From assembly GCF_029962835.1 (NCBI RefSeq), contig NC_080581.1:25496001-25560000 (forward strand): a stretch of 64,000 nucleotides of DNA, read 5' to 3'. Positions 1-11,644 of this stretch are shown piece after piece. The position numbers were made by a program, and so were the translations under genes. How positions within the stretch are numbered: the stretch's first letter is position 1; each line of letters begins with the position of its first letter. The stretch comes from Magnolia sinica. Taxonomy: Eukaryota > Streptophyta > Magnoliopsida > Magnoliales > Magnoliaceae. Under the pieces are notes generated by a model. The model ran no database searches. It worked only from the letters and a program-made list of their open reading frames with translations, and was not told the DNA's origin.

Positions 1-227
1 GTGAACAAATCGTGATCGATGTATGTTTCGAAAACAACATCCCGCCCCGCAAATCTACCTTCATCAAATAGAGTGGCTTGGTTTGTGGAAGCCCTGGTAT
101 CACGCTTCCTCTGCGAGCATCGCTCCCCTTCCTCCATACTCCTTTTTCGGCTCAACATCTTCTTCCTCGTGAGCGAAAGAAGTAGAGGGATGGAGAAAAA
201 TGATCCAAATGTTGAAAGAAAAGCCAT
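1..227 (-). CDS. Partial ORF open to the window edge, probable transposon protein
   Basis: An uninterrupted reading frame starts with ATG at 227 and runs off the left edge after 75 codons without a stop. The start is hydrophobic (MAFLSTFGSFFSIPLLL), followed by a Lys/Arg-rich stretch with an RKKMLSRKRS motif and then FDEGRFAGRDVVFETYIDHD. That last part resembles, from memory, the N-terminus of plant transposon ORFs of the 'putative plant transposon protein' type, in which a Phe-rich segment precedes the main domain. The start is supported by a TATA-like box about 100 bp upstream and by an array of short palindromes upstream of that. The hydrophobic N-terminus could be read as a signal peptide, but the basic region directly after it makes a nuclear or cytosolic protein as likely. 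Function is not known; a host gene cannot be excluded because only the N-terminus is visible. Confidence 0.4.
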   Translation of the reverse strand, partial: MAFLSTFGSFFSIPLLLSLTRKKMLSRKRSMEEGERCSQRKRDTRASTNQATLFDEGRFAGRDVVFETYIDHDLF

Positions 228-325
228 TGTAAGGGTTTAGAGGAAGCAATGATAGAGTTTGGGTGGGTAGGTTTAGTCTTACAACATTTGAGGGTTTAGA
301 AATGCGGCTTAAGTGAGCCCAACCC

Positions 326-341
326 TATTTATATATAGTAT
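326..341 (-). promoter_or_regulatory. TATA-like box for the left-edge ORF
   Basis: The minus strand reads CTATATATAAATAGGG here, a good plant TATA box. It lies between the palindrome array (347-630) and the ATG at 227, leaving about 70-100 nt of leader. The arrangement (palindrome array, TATAAATAG, leader, ORF) parallels the Copia LTR promoter at 19445-19874. Confidence 0.5.
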
Positions 342-346
342 CCGAC

Positions 347-630
347 AGTCCCACGGTGCCACCGTGGTCCTTTGGACTGTCCACGGTGCCACCGTGGACA
401 CGACGGTGCCACCGTGCGACTTTGAATTTCGAATATCTACAGTGGCATTGGACTGTCCACAGTGCCACCGTGGACACGACGGTGCCACTGTGGGACTTTC
501 AATTTCGAATATCCACAGTGGCACCGGACTGTCCACGGTGCCATCGTAAGATTCCTAAAATCGATGTCCCACGATGCCACCGTGGGCATTGGGGTGTTAT
601 CGATTTTGGGAGTCTCACAGTGGCACTGTG
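347..630. repeat. Array of short palindromes (CCACGGTGCCACCGTGG type)
   Basis: About ten variants of a 16-17 bp imperfect palindrome, such as CCACGGTGCCACCGTGG and CACAGTGCCACTGTG, occur within 285 bp. They sit in a larger unit of about 100 bp that also contains a conserved GACTTT-AATTTCGAATATC spacer. Each copy can form a small hairpin. The overlapping open frames in this stretch are by-products of the repeat. On the minus strand the array is immediately upstream of a TATA box, so a binding-site cluster is a reasonable guess. Confidence 0.8.
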
Positions 631-894
631 AGCTCAATCATATGAATGATATGGATCAACTTAGCATATCAATTGGCTTGGGTCACTAAAAATGGCATCA
701 TCATGTAAACTATTTGGATCATAAGAAGCAACTCCAATCTTATGAAGTATGTCAATCATCAAATGAGCCTAATCATATGAACATCCACGATTCAATGAAT
801 TGACCCAAGCATGTCAAAGGTTTGAATCTCTAGAACAGACAAAATCATGTGAAAAACTTAGATCACTATAAACAAACTTAACAAACTAAGAATT

Positions 895-1272
895 GAACGG
901 GGCAAACTTGAAGATTGAACGGGGCAAACTAGAAATTGAGTAGTGCAAATTGGAAAATGAGCGGGGCAAAATAAAAATTGAGCAGGGCAAACTGGAAAAT
1001 GAGTGGGAGAAACTTGAAATTGAGCAGGGGAAACTTGAAATTAAGCGGGGCAAAATGAAGATTGAGCGGGGCAAACAAAAAGTTGAGCAGGGCAAATTAA
1101 AATTGATCGAGGCAAATTAGAAATTGAGTGGGGCAAACTAGAAATTGAGCGGGGTAAACTTGAAATTGAGTGGGGCAAACTGGAAATTCAGCGGGACAAA
1201 TTAGAAATTGAGTAGGGTAAACTTGAAATTGAGTGGGGCAAATTAGAAATTCAGCGGGGCAAACTGAAAATT
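895..1272. repeat. 21-bp minisatellite, about 18 copies
   Basis: Tandem copies of a 21-bp unit with consensus GAGCGGGGCAAACTTGAAATT fill the stretch. The period is exactly seven codons, so the plus strand reads as a heptad repeat (E-R-G-K-L-E-I) interrupted by two TAG stops (GAGTAG variants). Variation between copies is mostly point substitution. No start codon or flanking domain supports a gene. Confidence 0.9.
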
Positions 1273-1299
1273 ATATAGGGTATATCAAACACCGTATAT

Positions 1300-2790
1300 A
1301 ATGGCATTGGGAAATTATACAGGGTATATTAAACATTGTATATAATACAACATGAGCAAGGGAACATTTATAGGTTATAAATTTATAGGAAATTATACTG
1401 GGGATGCACATCTAGCTGGGAAATAGGTGGCCTAAGGAGAACTAGCCACTCGAAAAAGTATTTAAATGTATGCCCAAGGAGAACTATCCAGCTGAAAAAG
1501 ACCATACAACGAGGACACCCAAGGTGAACTAGTCTCCCTGAAAAGTACTTAAAGGTACGCCCTAAGGAGGACTAGGCACCCGGAAAAGTCCATGTAACAA
1601 GGACGCCCAAGTGGTAAGAATGCACATGATATTAATTTAGGATCACCTGGTAAAATACTCTATGGTACAGCCCATAGTGACCCAAGAAACTCCGTGTCTT
1701 ACATCGACTACCCGATAAATTTCGTATGCCATGAAAATGCATGATTAACCCAGCCATTATTATTCCAATTCCAAAGCCATTATTATTCCAATTCCAAACA
1801 AGCATTTTTAGAAAGCTCAAAGGTCACTAAGGGGGGTTTGTCACATTCTACCATCCCTGGCTCATGAGACTAACAACTATAATGTTTAAAGAGTAACCCC
1901 TTTAACTAGTGGTCAATCATTGTCCAATAAGTGGAACTTATCATCGCAAGGTTGCACATAGATGGTTCGTCAAAGCCACATAGGCAAATATTCCATTAAA
2001 ACTGGCAGGGCGAATAGTTTGTCCCAAGGACGTGATGGAAATGAGATTATCCCCAAAAAGTCTTATAGGCACAAACGACCCACGAGAGGGTAATCCCACA
2101 ATAGACGTTCTATTTAATTTTATTAGGATAAATGACCACTAGTTTGAGGACCCCCCAAAACACCATAAGATAACGGCAAGTGGTAAAATAAGCTACGTAT
2201 AATCTGAATAGCACTTGTACATTTAGAATATTCATCTTAACCTAAATAGAGGTATTGAGATCCATAGCATATTCATATAATTGAATTAAAGTTCAATTAT
2301 CAATCATTTGTAAATCAATATACATGTAGAGAGGAACATCTATCATCATTTCCTTTTAATACTATATTAAGCAAACAATTAATATAAATGATCAATGTTA
2401 ACTATCGTAATGTACCAAAGCTTGAAGGTGATCCTCACCTTTGATGTGGGTATACTTCTCCCTTCTTGCCAAACTCAATCTTGAATTCAAGACATTTCGA
2501 ATCTAATCCAACCTAATTGATCTTTAATCAATTCTTCACAAAAAGATTTATACCTAAAAGATTTACATTCTACACTTAGATGTGAATTTTAGATTAGCCA
2601 AGGTGAAATTAACATTACATAGTAAAACACAGTCAGCTTACCTAATCTAACTGAGTTGACTATGCTAGTTCAACATGCTTCGACTTTATTGAATTTTAGT
2701 TCGGTAATGGAATCAAAACTTAGCCAAAATAAGGCCAACTTGGTGAGATGGCTCAATGAGTCGACTCGATGAGCCGATAGGTTTATCAAA
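1300..2790 (-). mobile_element. Decayed LTR fragment related to the 2875-7300 sequence
   Basis: The stretch 1733-2000 is a diverged direct repeat of 3722-3990. Shared blocks include ATGCATGATTAAC, CCATTATTA-TCCAATT, GGCTCATGAGA and GTGGCCAATCA-AATAAGT. The end near 2740-2790 has GACTCGATGAG-rich text like 5180-5300, so the blocks occur in the same order as in the neighbouring copy. No coding remnant is present. I read it as a truncated older copy of the same long LTR family. Confidence 0.4.
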
Positions 2791-2955
2791 GAATTAACAA
2801 ACCCTAATTTCCTTGGAATTGCATTTGCATGAACTACTACTGTATTTGGGAAGGGTTGCTGACTTGTCTGAGTTTGTAATGCCTCGTGTTTTCAGGACCC
2901 GAGTATATGACTCGTTTCCCAAAAACCTGAGTGTTAATATATAGAGAGCCAAATT

Positions 2956-2957
<2 letters not shown>

Positions 2958-3028
<71 letters not shown>
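2958..3028. repeat. (TA)n microsatellite
   Basis: An uninterrupted TA dinucleotide run of about 71 bp. Confidence 0.97.
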
Positions 3029-3030
<2 letters not shown>

Positions 3031-4304
3031 CTTTTCTTTTAGATTTAACAATTTAGCGTAAGATGGACAAATCAACATAAAAGAGAATTTGCATTTATAT
3101 TTAAAATATACAAGAGGCTGCCCATAATGACTTATACAAACCAATGTCTCGATATTAATAAATACAAGATTTACATAATTTAATACATGAGAAATATTAA
3201 AATGCATTTAAACATAAGCTACAAGATTGCACAACTTCTTTTAACAGGTACAACCATACATCCTTGACAATTATACCCGGCTCCTTATCAGTCTGAACTT
3301 GAATATCACTTAAGCCACCTGTGCTACCTGTATGGTTATATATTTGATGGATGAGTGACCAACTCAGTGTGAATTTTTCTCAAGATTACACACTGCCGCC
3401 TTAGCTAAGCATAGCATGAAAAGCAATAAGGCATACAAAACATAACATAATGCAGTCTTATTATATGCATGGATGCTTAAATGCATCATCGACCTAGAGA
3501 TGCTCATCCAGTCGGTAGTTGGACTCATCACCCATGTAAAGGCTGACAATTAATGAAGCACATCACATGCGTACATCACATACTGCATAATGACCAACCA
3601 TTATACATCACATACGTAGATTGATAGTCAGTGGTTTAATAGCTAGCGAAACGATACCCCAATAACTTGAAGGCCACGTGCTACAACATCCAGAAATATC
3701 CACTTGTCATCGCCAATATGTCATATATGCATGATTAACTAGGCCATTATTAGTCCAATTACAATCAGCCGGTTTAATAAAGCTCAAGGTCATTATGAGA
3801 GGCTCGTTACCCAACGTAGGCCGACAGCTCGGGTATAGTGTCCTATTCCACCATCCCCGGCTCATGAGATTCCCCCATCTTAGGATATTTAATGGATGCT
3901 CGTCGACCAGTGGCCAATCAAATTCAATAAGTAGGGATTACCATCACATGGTATAGGCCATCGAAGCCACATCGGGCAAACCTTAAAACATGGGACAGAT
4001 GTCAAATGGCAACGGCAAAATGGGTACACAGAACATCAAATCAATTGGCAAAAGGGTCAAGCAAGGCTAAATCAGAGCGGTTAAAAGAGATCATTTCTAA
4101 GCCACTTAAACTATATGCCTTATGGATGGTAAATCCCACATCAATGTTCCATATCCCATATATCATCTAAATCGAGAGCCCATTTCTTACCACAACCCAT
4201 CTTGTTACATCCTAAGTATGGGTTCACGTACACAAGAGAAAATTACCCACTAGTAAGTGTAGTGAATAGAGATTCATAAGCAACTTACAACAATTCATAT
4301 GAAA

Positions 4305-4306
<2 letters not shown>

Positions 4307-4373
<67 letters not shown>
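4307..4373. repeat. (TA)n microsatellite with one interruption
   Basis: About 67 bp of TA repeats with a single C at about 4344. Confidence 0.97.
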
Positions 4374-7300
4374 GCATGCCAGATGTATATGAAGCACTTG
4401 ATATATAATAATCGCAAAGATCATGGATTGAAATTTAAATGGAAGCCATCATGTAAATAACTATTGTATGCAATCATAAATCAAATATAAGTCATGTCTT
4501 AAGAATTTATGACTAATGTGAGAGATCATATCCTATAAGATAATACGTGTGATTCTAATAAAGACTATTACTTAACCAATTTGAAAATGGAAAACTTAAG
4601 GGAAAGAAATCATCACCTGATGAACCGAATCACCTTCTAGTATCGCTAAGTGCTTGCGCCCTTAGAATTGAATCCTACCACAAATCATAAACTTATACAA
4701 TTAGATCCAAGTTCTATGCACTACCTAGGTTTAAGATCATAGCCTAGGGTTTGAATTATTTATCTTAGGATTTTAATATAAAATTAGGATTTTCATCCTA
4801 GGGTTTAGTTCTAGGCTTAGATTTTAGGATTTGAATGCTAATTGAATTACAATCGATCGTAATGCTAATAATACTAATAATTTCAAAACAACCATTAATA
4901 TTAATAATATACTTAATATTAGCTAACGTGACACTAATAATCATTGTGATGAAAATACATAGTATGCTCTAACCTCAATGATACAATTTAATAATGACAA
5001 ATTAATAAAACACTAATATTTAATAATGATAACTTTTATACGTAATAACTAATATTATTATAGATAATTTACTAAAGGCTATTCATTTCTAATATTAATA
5101 ATCTTAATAATGATAGAAATGGTAACGATGATAATTGTAATCTAAATAATTTCAATCAGGAAAGAAAATGTGAACTCACCTTGGCCGACTCGGTAGTTCA
5201 ACTTGACCTCCATCTAAACCATCGACCCGCCCCGCAACTCAACCTGACTCGACTCAACTGAGTCGACCCAACTCGACCTCAGCAAGGCCTGGACCAGGCC
5301 CAAGCATTACCCGGCCCAGCCGGACTAGGTCTCAGCTAAGTTGACTTAGTTCCAGCCAAGTTGACTCGGTCTCTTCTCTATCTTCCTCTTCTTTTTTTCT
5401 CTCTTTCCTCTCACCATTGTTCTACTTCTCTTCTTCCTTTCCTTCTTGCTGGAACGTCCAGCAGGCCTCTAACTCGAGCCAGCTGACTTGGCAGCGAGTC
5501 AGCTCTCCCTCTCCCAACCTAAATTCTCTCCTTCTCTAGTTTCTCTTTTCTCTCTCTTTTCCCACTCTTTCTCTCTTCTTCTTATTTAGAGAGGTCCAGC
5601 AGCCCCTGGACTCGACCCAGCCATTGGGCCAGCAGGCTGACTCGGTCCCAAACCGAGTTGACTCGGTTTGGCTAGGACAGCCTTCACCTTCTCCCCTCTT
5701 TTCCTCTCAACCTCCTTTCTTCTTCCCTTCTTCTCGTTTTCCACCATTTTGCTGGAACCGCTGACTTAGACAGGGCCCATGTAACGTGCCCAACATTTGG
5801 ACCCAGCCCGAGACTCGGCCGGGTCGAGTTACCGCGACACAACTCTCCTATCTCTCTGCTTTCCATCTTCTGTCTCCTTTTCTGTCTCTATCTTTTTCCC
5901 CCTCATGCAGCTATTACACCAGCCCCTGCCGACCCCAGCAGAGTCGCCTGATAACCCAACAGATGCGGTGGAGAAGAAGACCGCTGTTAATGGCGGATTG
6001 CAAAACCATGGGTTTTTCTTCATTTCGACATTGCTGGCTAATGTGGAGGGGCACATTAGAGCTTGTCGAAGCAAGATTTCGAAGCTTGGCCACAGATTTT
6101 TCAGTGGGTTCGAATGAAGGGTGGAGTCTACCGTTTCTCGAGTGCAGCCACAAGAACCTCGTGAAATCTCTGAGAAGATTAATGTTCGCGGATGCTGTGA
6201 GGTCCTGAAGTCATCTAAGGTTCGAGTGGATGGCTTGGAAGCTAGGGTTGCCAAAACCAGAAGCAGGGAAAAGAGATCAGCCGCTCTTTCTCTTTGATAT
6301 ATACGTCGGCTGTTCGAACCCTAATCCAGAAACTTGAATGGCTGAGATCTCGTCAAATGGATGACTGAGATCGACTAGAAGCTAGGGTTTCCATTTATGG
6401 TAGCCATTAGATAAAGAACGGAAAAACCTTTCCGTTTATATGTTTGCACCCTCGATCTGTGTAAACTTCATCAACGGCTGAGATTTCAGCCTGTGAATGC
6501 TTGTAAAGGCGCCTATGGACGGCTAGGATGGACGCAAATGGAAATGCACAGATTGCCAGTCTGTCAAACGAAAGTCCCCATTTCTCTTCTTCTTCTTCCT
6601 CTTTTTTTTTTTTTTTTTTTTGGAGAATCCCGACCACGCGTAACTCCCTCGCACCTGATGTTGCATGGGCGGCGTGGTTTTGGTAGGATGGGTATGATCT
6701 ACCTGATGAATGGTTTGGATCAGCTAAAGGTGGCCCACAGTAGCGACAATGGCTTAATTTTGAAGGGGTAGGAAACACACTTTCACTCGCACGTTGCCTG
6801 TTTGCATCCAACATTATGCGCTCCTATGTGGACAAAGGCAGGTGATTCTGATGAGGTTTTGGCTGGAACTGAGGGCCACACCCGATGGATGGTTCAGATC
6901 ATCTAGAAGAATCATGATGGTGGCCCATAGTGGGATCAAAACGAACATCGTCCGTTTAAAACGGCACTGGCGAGAGAAAAGTGGAGGAAGCCATTGCTTC
7001 TTTAGGCAAGGCACGGGTCAAAGCCGATTTGACCAGATCCCTGGTCGGGCGCATTTTGGGAGTGTACATGCTCTGTGCACGTGTAGAATGTGTGGGGCTC
7101 ATAGTGATGTTCTGGTGAAATCCAATCCGTCCATGATGTGCAAGGGCTTAACTGGGCCATCTGGACCGGAGATGTGGTAGATCGAATGCTTAGGTGGGCC
7201 ATGCTAACTGAATCATGGTCTTTAGGTGCCGATTACATCGATCCAACGATCGAATCGACCCCAATCTGACCATCAACGGTCAGAAGGTCCTAATGGGTCA

Positions 7301-9389
7301 TTTTTGTATTCAAGACTTGTCACTATCCAATCAATAATATTAATATTAATTTTATTTTATTTTACTATTATTACATGGATATATATTTTATCATATTGTG
7401 CTCCTATAGGTTATTAGGACTACCCATCTCATGATTTTATATTTTTAATATTTAACTATTATTACCTATACATTGCTATTTTTATTTATTTATTATTATT
7501 ATTATTATCATACCTATATGTAAGATGTGAGACTATTCTTGATTCATGAAGTCGAATAAAGCTGAGCTGAGTTAGTTTTTGCATAAGCTGACTCAAGCCA
7601 CCTATAATAGTCGAGGAAACACCAGGGAGTCATTGGTGGATTATCCGATGTGGTGGCTAAAATTCATGCATTGGGCCTTAAGATTGATGATGAACTCTTG
7701 ATTTTCTTAGTTCTGAATTCCCTACCTTCACAGTTCAGTCAATTCCAAATCAGCTATAACACTTAAAAGAAAAATAAACATTAAATGAACTGATATCGCA
7801 GTGCATTCAGGAGGAAGAGAGACTTAAAAGGTTGATCAAGATAGAGTGCACACCTAGTGATATCTGGTAAAGGATAAAAGGGGAATAAGAAAAGAAAGTA
7901 CAATTTAGGAAAGCATTTTACGGGTCCTATGAGTGGCAATTAGCCTAACTCGGAGGGAAAAACAAAGAAGAAAAAGTGAGGTCCTAAAGATGGCTGCTTA
8001 CTTCTGTAAGAAGCCTAGTCATCAAAAGAAGGATTATGCGTATTAAAGAATGACATATTTTTAAGGTTAAGAATCAAGTTTTAATCTGTTTTGAATCGAA
8101 TTTAGCTTATATGTTTACAAACTCCTAGTGGATAGACTCTAGTGCAACTATTCACATATGTAATTCCATGCATGATATGCTCTAAAGTCAGACACAAATT
8201 GATGCAAAAAAAATTGATCTATATGGGGAATGACATTAGAGTAGACATGGAAGCTATTAGAGTATGTATGCTTAGGTTATCATCGGGACATTCTTAATCT
8301 AGTAAATACTGTTTGTGTGCATTATATAAGGCGTAATTTGGTTTTCATTTCTTTTTTAGACAAGTATGGTTATAAGTGTAAATTTAGAAATGAAAATTTG
8401 AGTATTTACTATGATTTAGCTGTGATTGGTTTTGGAAGTTTAGTTAATAACATTTATCAGCTAAATTTACATGTTTCACATGTCTACAGCTTTAACTCCT
8501 CACATGGAAATACTTAAGGCATCAAACGAAGTTTGGACCGTAAAAATTTCTCCATGTTGTGGCACAGACAATTAGGCTATATCTCTCGTGAGAGATTAAA
8601 AAGACTTGTGCGTAAAGGAATTCTCCACTCTCTAGACTTTTCAGACTTTGGGGTCTGCATAGATTGCATTAAAGGTAAATAGATTAGAAACAAGAAAGAG
8701 TGTGCCATTAGTGGCATATGATTCGTGGAAGTGATTCATACAGACATCTGCAGACCATTCCCTACAGCATATTAGAATGAGCAGAAGTATTTTATCACAT
8801 TCATAGACGACTACTCTCGTTACGGGTACTTATACCTTATTAATGATAAGTCAGATGCCCTCGATACATTTAAGATCTATAAGTCTCAAGTCGACAATTA
8901 ACTCGATAGAAAGATAAAAGTCGTTAGATCCAAGTATGGTAGTGAGTAGTATGGAAGGTATGGCGAATCTGGGCATAATCTAGGGCCATTCATTTGATAT
9001 CTAAAAGATCATGACATCATAGCATGGTATACGATGTCTGGTACCCTAGAGAAAAATGGTATAGCGGAAAGGCATAATCTCATCCTAAAGGACATGGTGT
9101 GGTTTATGATTAGTAATTCAACGTTACTAGAATCTTTATGAGGTGATGTGTTGAAAACAATGTGCATATCTTAAATAGAGTTCCAAGTAAGACTGTAATG
9201 AAAACTCCATAGAAATTGTGGATAGGGCAAAAGGCTAGTTTATAATACTTTCATATATAGGGTTGTGCCATAGAAGCCAAACCGTATAACCCGCATGATA
9301 GAAAGCTTGAGCATAGAACGGTTAGTTTCCTCTTTATTGGATATCCAGAAAGATCTAAATGATTTAGATTTTATTATTCATCCTATTCC

Positions 9390-10082
9390 ATGAGAGTCAT
9401 TGAGACTGTGAATTCTAGGTTTATTAAGAGTATTGAAGATAGTGAGAGAATGAACTTAAGAAACATTGTGTTTGAGGAAGAGCGAATTGTGATTCCCACC
9501 ACAATCGTTCAGAGTAACGTGGTTGTACGTCCAGCAACAAACCCTGAGATCCATATGGATGAACATGTAGAGCCTCAAATACAACCCACTGATGAGGAAA
9601 TAGAAAACCCAATTCAAAATTTTGAGCCTTTAAGACGATCACATAGAGAGAGAAGATCTGTGATTATAAATGATTACATCGTCTATCTGCAGGAGCATAA
9701 ATTTGACATTGGGGCTGAAAATCATATTGTATCTTTTTCACTAGTAAAAAAAATGTGAATTCTTCTCATTGATTCTATGTCATGAAGGATGAATTGAAAT
9801 CCATGAGGGATAACAAAGCCCAAGACATTGTTAAATTGCCTAAAGGGATTAGGTTGATTGGTTGTAAGTGGTATTCATCCAAGGGCAATATCGACAGATA
9901 TAAAGCCAGACTAGTTGCAAAGAGTTTCAGTCAATGTGAGGGCATTGACTTTAAGGAGACTTTCTCATCTGTGTCCAAGAAAGACTCATTTATGATCATT
10001 ATGGCTCTTGTGGCTCATATGGATTTAGAGTTATATTAAATGGACGTAAAAATTGCATTCCTTAATAAAGATCTAAGTGAGA

Positions 10083-10113
<31 letters not shown>

Positions 10114-10830
10114 ACAGATAGAAGGTTGTGAGAAAAAGTCTTAGAACATCTAGTCTGCAAGCTCAAGAAGTACATTTATAGGTTGAAACAGGAATTACAA
10201 TAGTGGTACCTAAAGTTTCATGAACTTGTTTCCTTATATGGTTTCTTTGAAAACACTGCGGATGAGTGTATATATGTGAAAGTTAGTGGAAGTAGTTTAC
10301 TATTTTAGTGTTGTATGTTGATGGCATTTTATTGGCCAGTACTGATAATGGACTATTGTATGAGACTAAGAAATTTCTATCTCAAAACTTTGAGATAAAA
10401 GATCTTGGTGATGCATCATTTGTCATTAGCATTCATATTAGTCGGGATAGATCGCGTGGACTATTTGGCCTATCGCAAAGGGCCTATATTGATAGGGTTC
10501 TTAAAAGGTTTAACATGCAAGGTTGTGCTCCTAGCCAAGCACCTATTATAAAAGGTGATAGGTTTGGCCAATTTCAGTGTCCTAAGAATTACTTAGAAAA
10601 GGACAAGATGAAAGATATTCCATATGCATCAGTAGTAGGGAGCATCATGATTGCTCAGGTCTATATGCATCCGGATATTGCTTTTGTGGTTAGAATGTTG
10701 GGCAGGTACCTTAGTAATCTATTGATGAACCATTGGATAGTTGTTAAGAAAGTATTGGGCTATTTGCAAAGGACAAAGGACTTCGCACTCACGTATAGGA
10801 GATCCGACCATTTGTAGCTGGTTGGATATA
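9390..10830 (+). pseudogene. Copia reverse transcriptase remnant, catalytic motif lost
   Basis: Three open pieces can be read. The first (9390-9758) is the acidic, Arg-rich linker before RT and ends near RRSHRERRS. The second (9782-10039) has WYSSKGNIDRYKARLVAKSF and GIDFKETFSSV, the RT fingers. The third (10308-10817) has MLYVDGILLAS and continues to YLQRTKDFALTYRRSD of RNase H. The catalytic YVDD box reads YVDG, so one metal-binding aspartate is gone. The MDVKIAFLNKDL motif after 10039 lies beyond an in-frame stop and next to a TA microsatellite (10081-10110). Clearly dead. Confidence 0.85.
10081..10110. repeat. (TA)n microsatellite inside the dead RT
   Basis: About 28 bp of TA repeat interrupts the Copia RT coding remnant. 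Confidence 0.9.
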
Positions 10831-10925
10831 CATATGTAAATTTTTCGGGCTGTCTTGACAACAAGAAGTCCACCTCATGTTATGTATTCATGATGGGTAG
10901 TGGATTTGTAAGATCCATGTCCTTT

Positions 10926-11644
10926 GTAACACCGCTCATGCTCACACATGTCCCAACTTGCACTATTGATAGACCATACACTGCACCCTAGCGCACCTAG
11001 AAATCCCACCTAAGTGATTTTTCTTGGATAACCTTGAAACCTCTGCCATGTGGACTGTGTCATCGTAGCAGTCGTCATGACAAAAACTGTATGTCAATCC
11101 GATTCTCTGTTAGTGAGATATGACTCATAGAATCCACAACTAAATTATGTATCCTGTAACATGAGCAACATTTATTGTGCTAGGCCCATTGGACTTGGGC
11201 CAATGTGGGCCTAAAGCCCACTTTCTAGAACATAGGACTTATCACAAAATAAGACAATTAGTACATGACAATAAAATTGAGCTAGCACATATAAGACAAT
11301 GCACTGTGAGACAAAATTGGATATTACCCCAAAATCCATTATTAGCCTTCTCCCTAATCATAGCCCACGTCCACCTCATCCTACACATGCATCCAATGCA
11401 TATCTTGGTTGGTGCCACATCACTTCAAACAACCAATTGCGACACTCCATTTTATCATGTACCATGCATCACCTACAACCCACAACCCTTATCCATCCAT
11501 TACCCAATGCATGTCTAGATTTCTTCCGCCTTGGCCAATGCATGCTTAGCACCATCCACCCCATCCATCCACTACCCATACCATACACCACCTTCCACCT
11601 CACTTTTAGTATCAACAAGATCCCATAAACTTGCCACATCATCC
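10926..11644. other. No recognised feature
   Basis: The stretch begins TGTAACACCGCTCATG and may be the edge of another LTR, but no matching end was found. It becomes C-rich towards 11400-11640 (CCATCCATCC, CACCTTCCACC). The ORFs at 11177-11628 have no family features and overlap in several frames. Confidence 0.5.

Larger units (their letters stand above)
2875..7300 (-). mobile_element. Long LTR remnant, minus strand; 3' terminus recognised
   Basis: On the minus strand the last 60 bases before 2875 (ACTCAGGTTTTTGGGAAACG, then ACTCGGGTCCTGAAAACACG, ending GGCATTACA) match the sequence ending at 61886 (CTCAGGTTTTTAGAAAATGA ... GGGCTTTACA) closely. The plus strand therefore begins TGTAATGCC, a typical LTR terminus. 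Going right there are two TA microsatellites, AT-rich DNA, GAGTCGACC-rich text (5180-5660), CT-rich text and blocks with GTGGCCCA motifs up to about 7280. I could not find the other terminus; 7300 is approximate. The ORFs at 5684-6254 and 6407-7202 show no protein-family features and are treated as chance. Content resembles long chromovirus (Del/Tekay-like) LTRs, a family assignment I infer only. Confidence 0.45.
7560..10925 (+). mobile_element. Decayed Ty1/Copia retrotransposon, LTRs not found
   Basis: Remnants in the Copia order gag-integrase-RT-RNase H are readable with many stops and frameshifts. A gag-like segment (about 7600-8040) includes IDDELLIFLVLNSLPSQFSQF and a ruined zinc knuckle (FCKKPSHQKKD, missing cysteines). 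A GAG-pre-integrase segment (about 8550) reads LWHRQLGYISRERLKRL. The integrase core near 8790 has FIDDYSRYGYLYLI. RT and the RNase H start follow at 9782-10910, ending in KKSTSCYVFMMGSG. The element stops abruptly at about 10925, where unrelated sequence beginning TGTAACACCG starts, so its 3' end is deleted or displaced. No 5' LTR or primer-binding site was recognised. It is much older than the Copia at 19104-31685 and from a different lineage. Confidence 0.8.

Noticed and set aside
347-630. CRISPR-like array of regularly spaced palindromes
   Set aside because: Plant DNA, units diverge, spacers are themselves repeated, and no cas genes; similar arrays are LTR promoter repeats.
5684-6254. Overlapping ORFs of up to 141 codons on both strands
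   Set aside because: Low-complexity CT-rich LTR-like DNA, several frames open at once, no domain or motif.
2875-7300. Complete LTR element here
   Set aside because: Only one terminus is recognisable; no TSD, primer site or coding region found.
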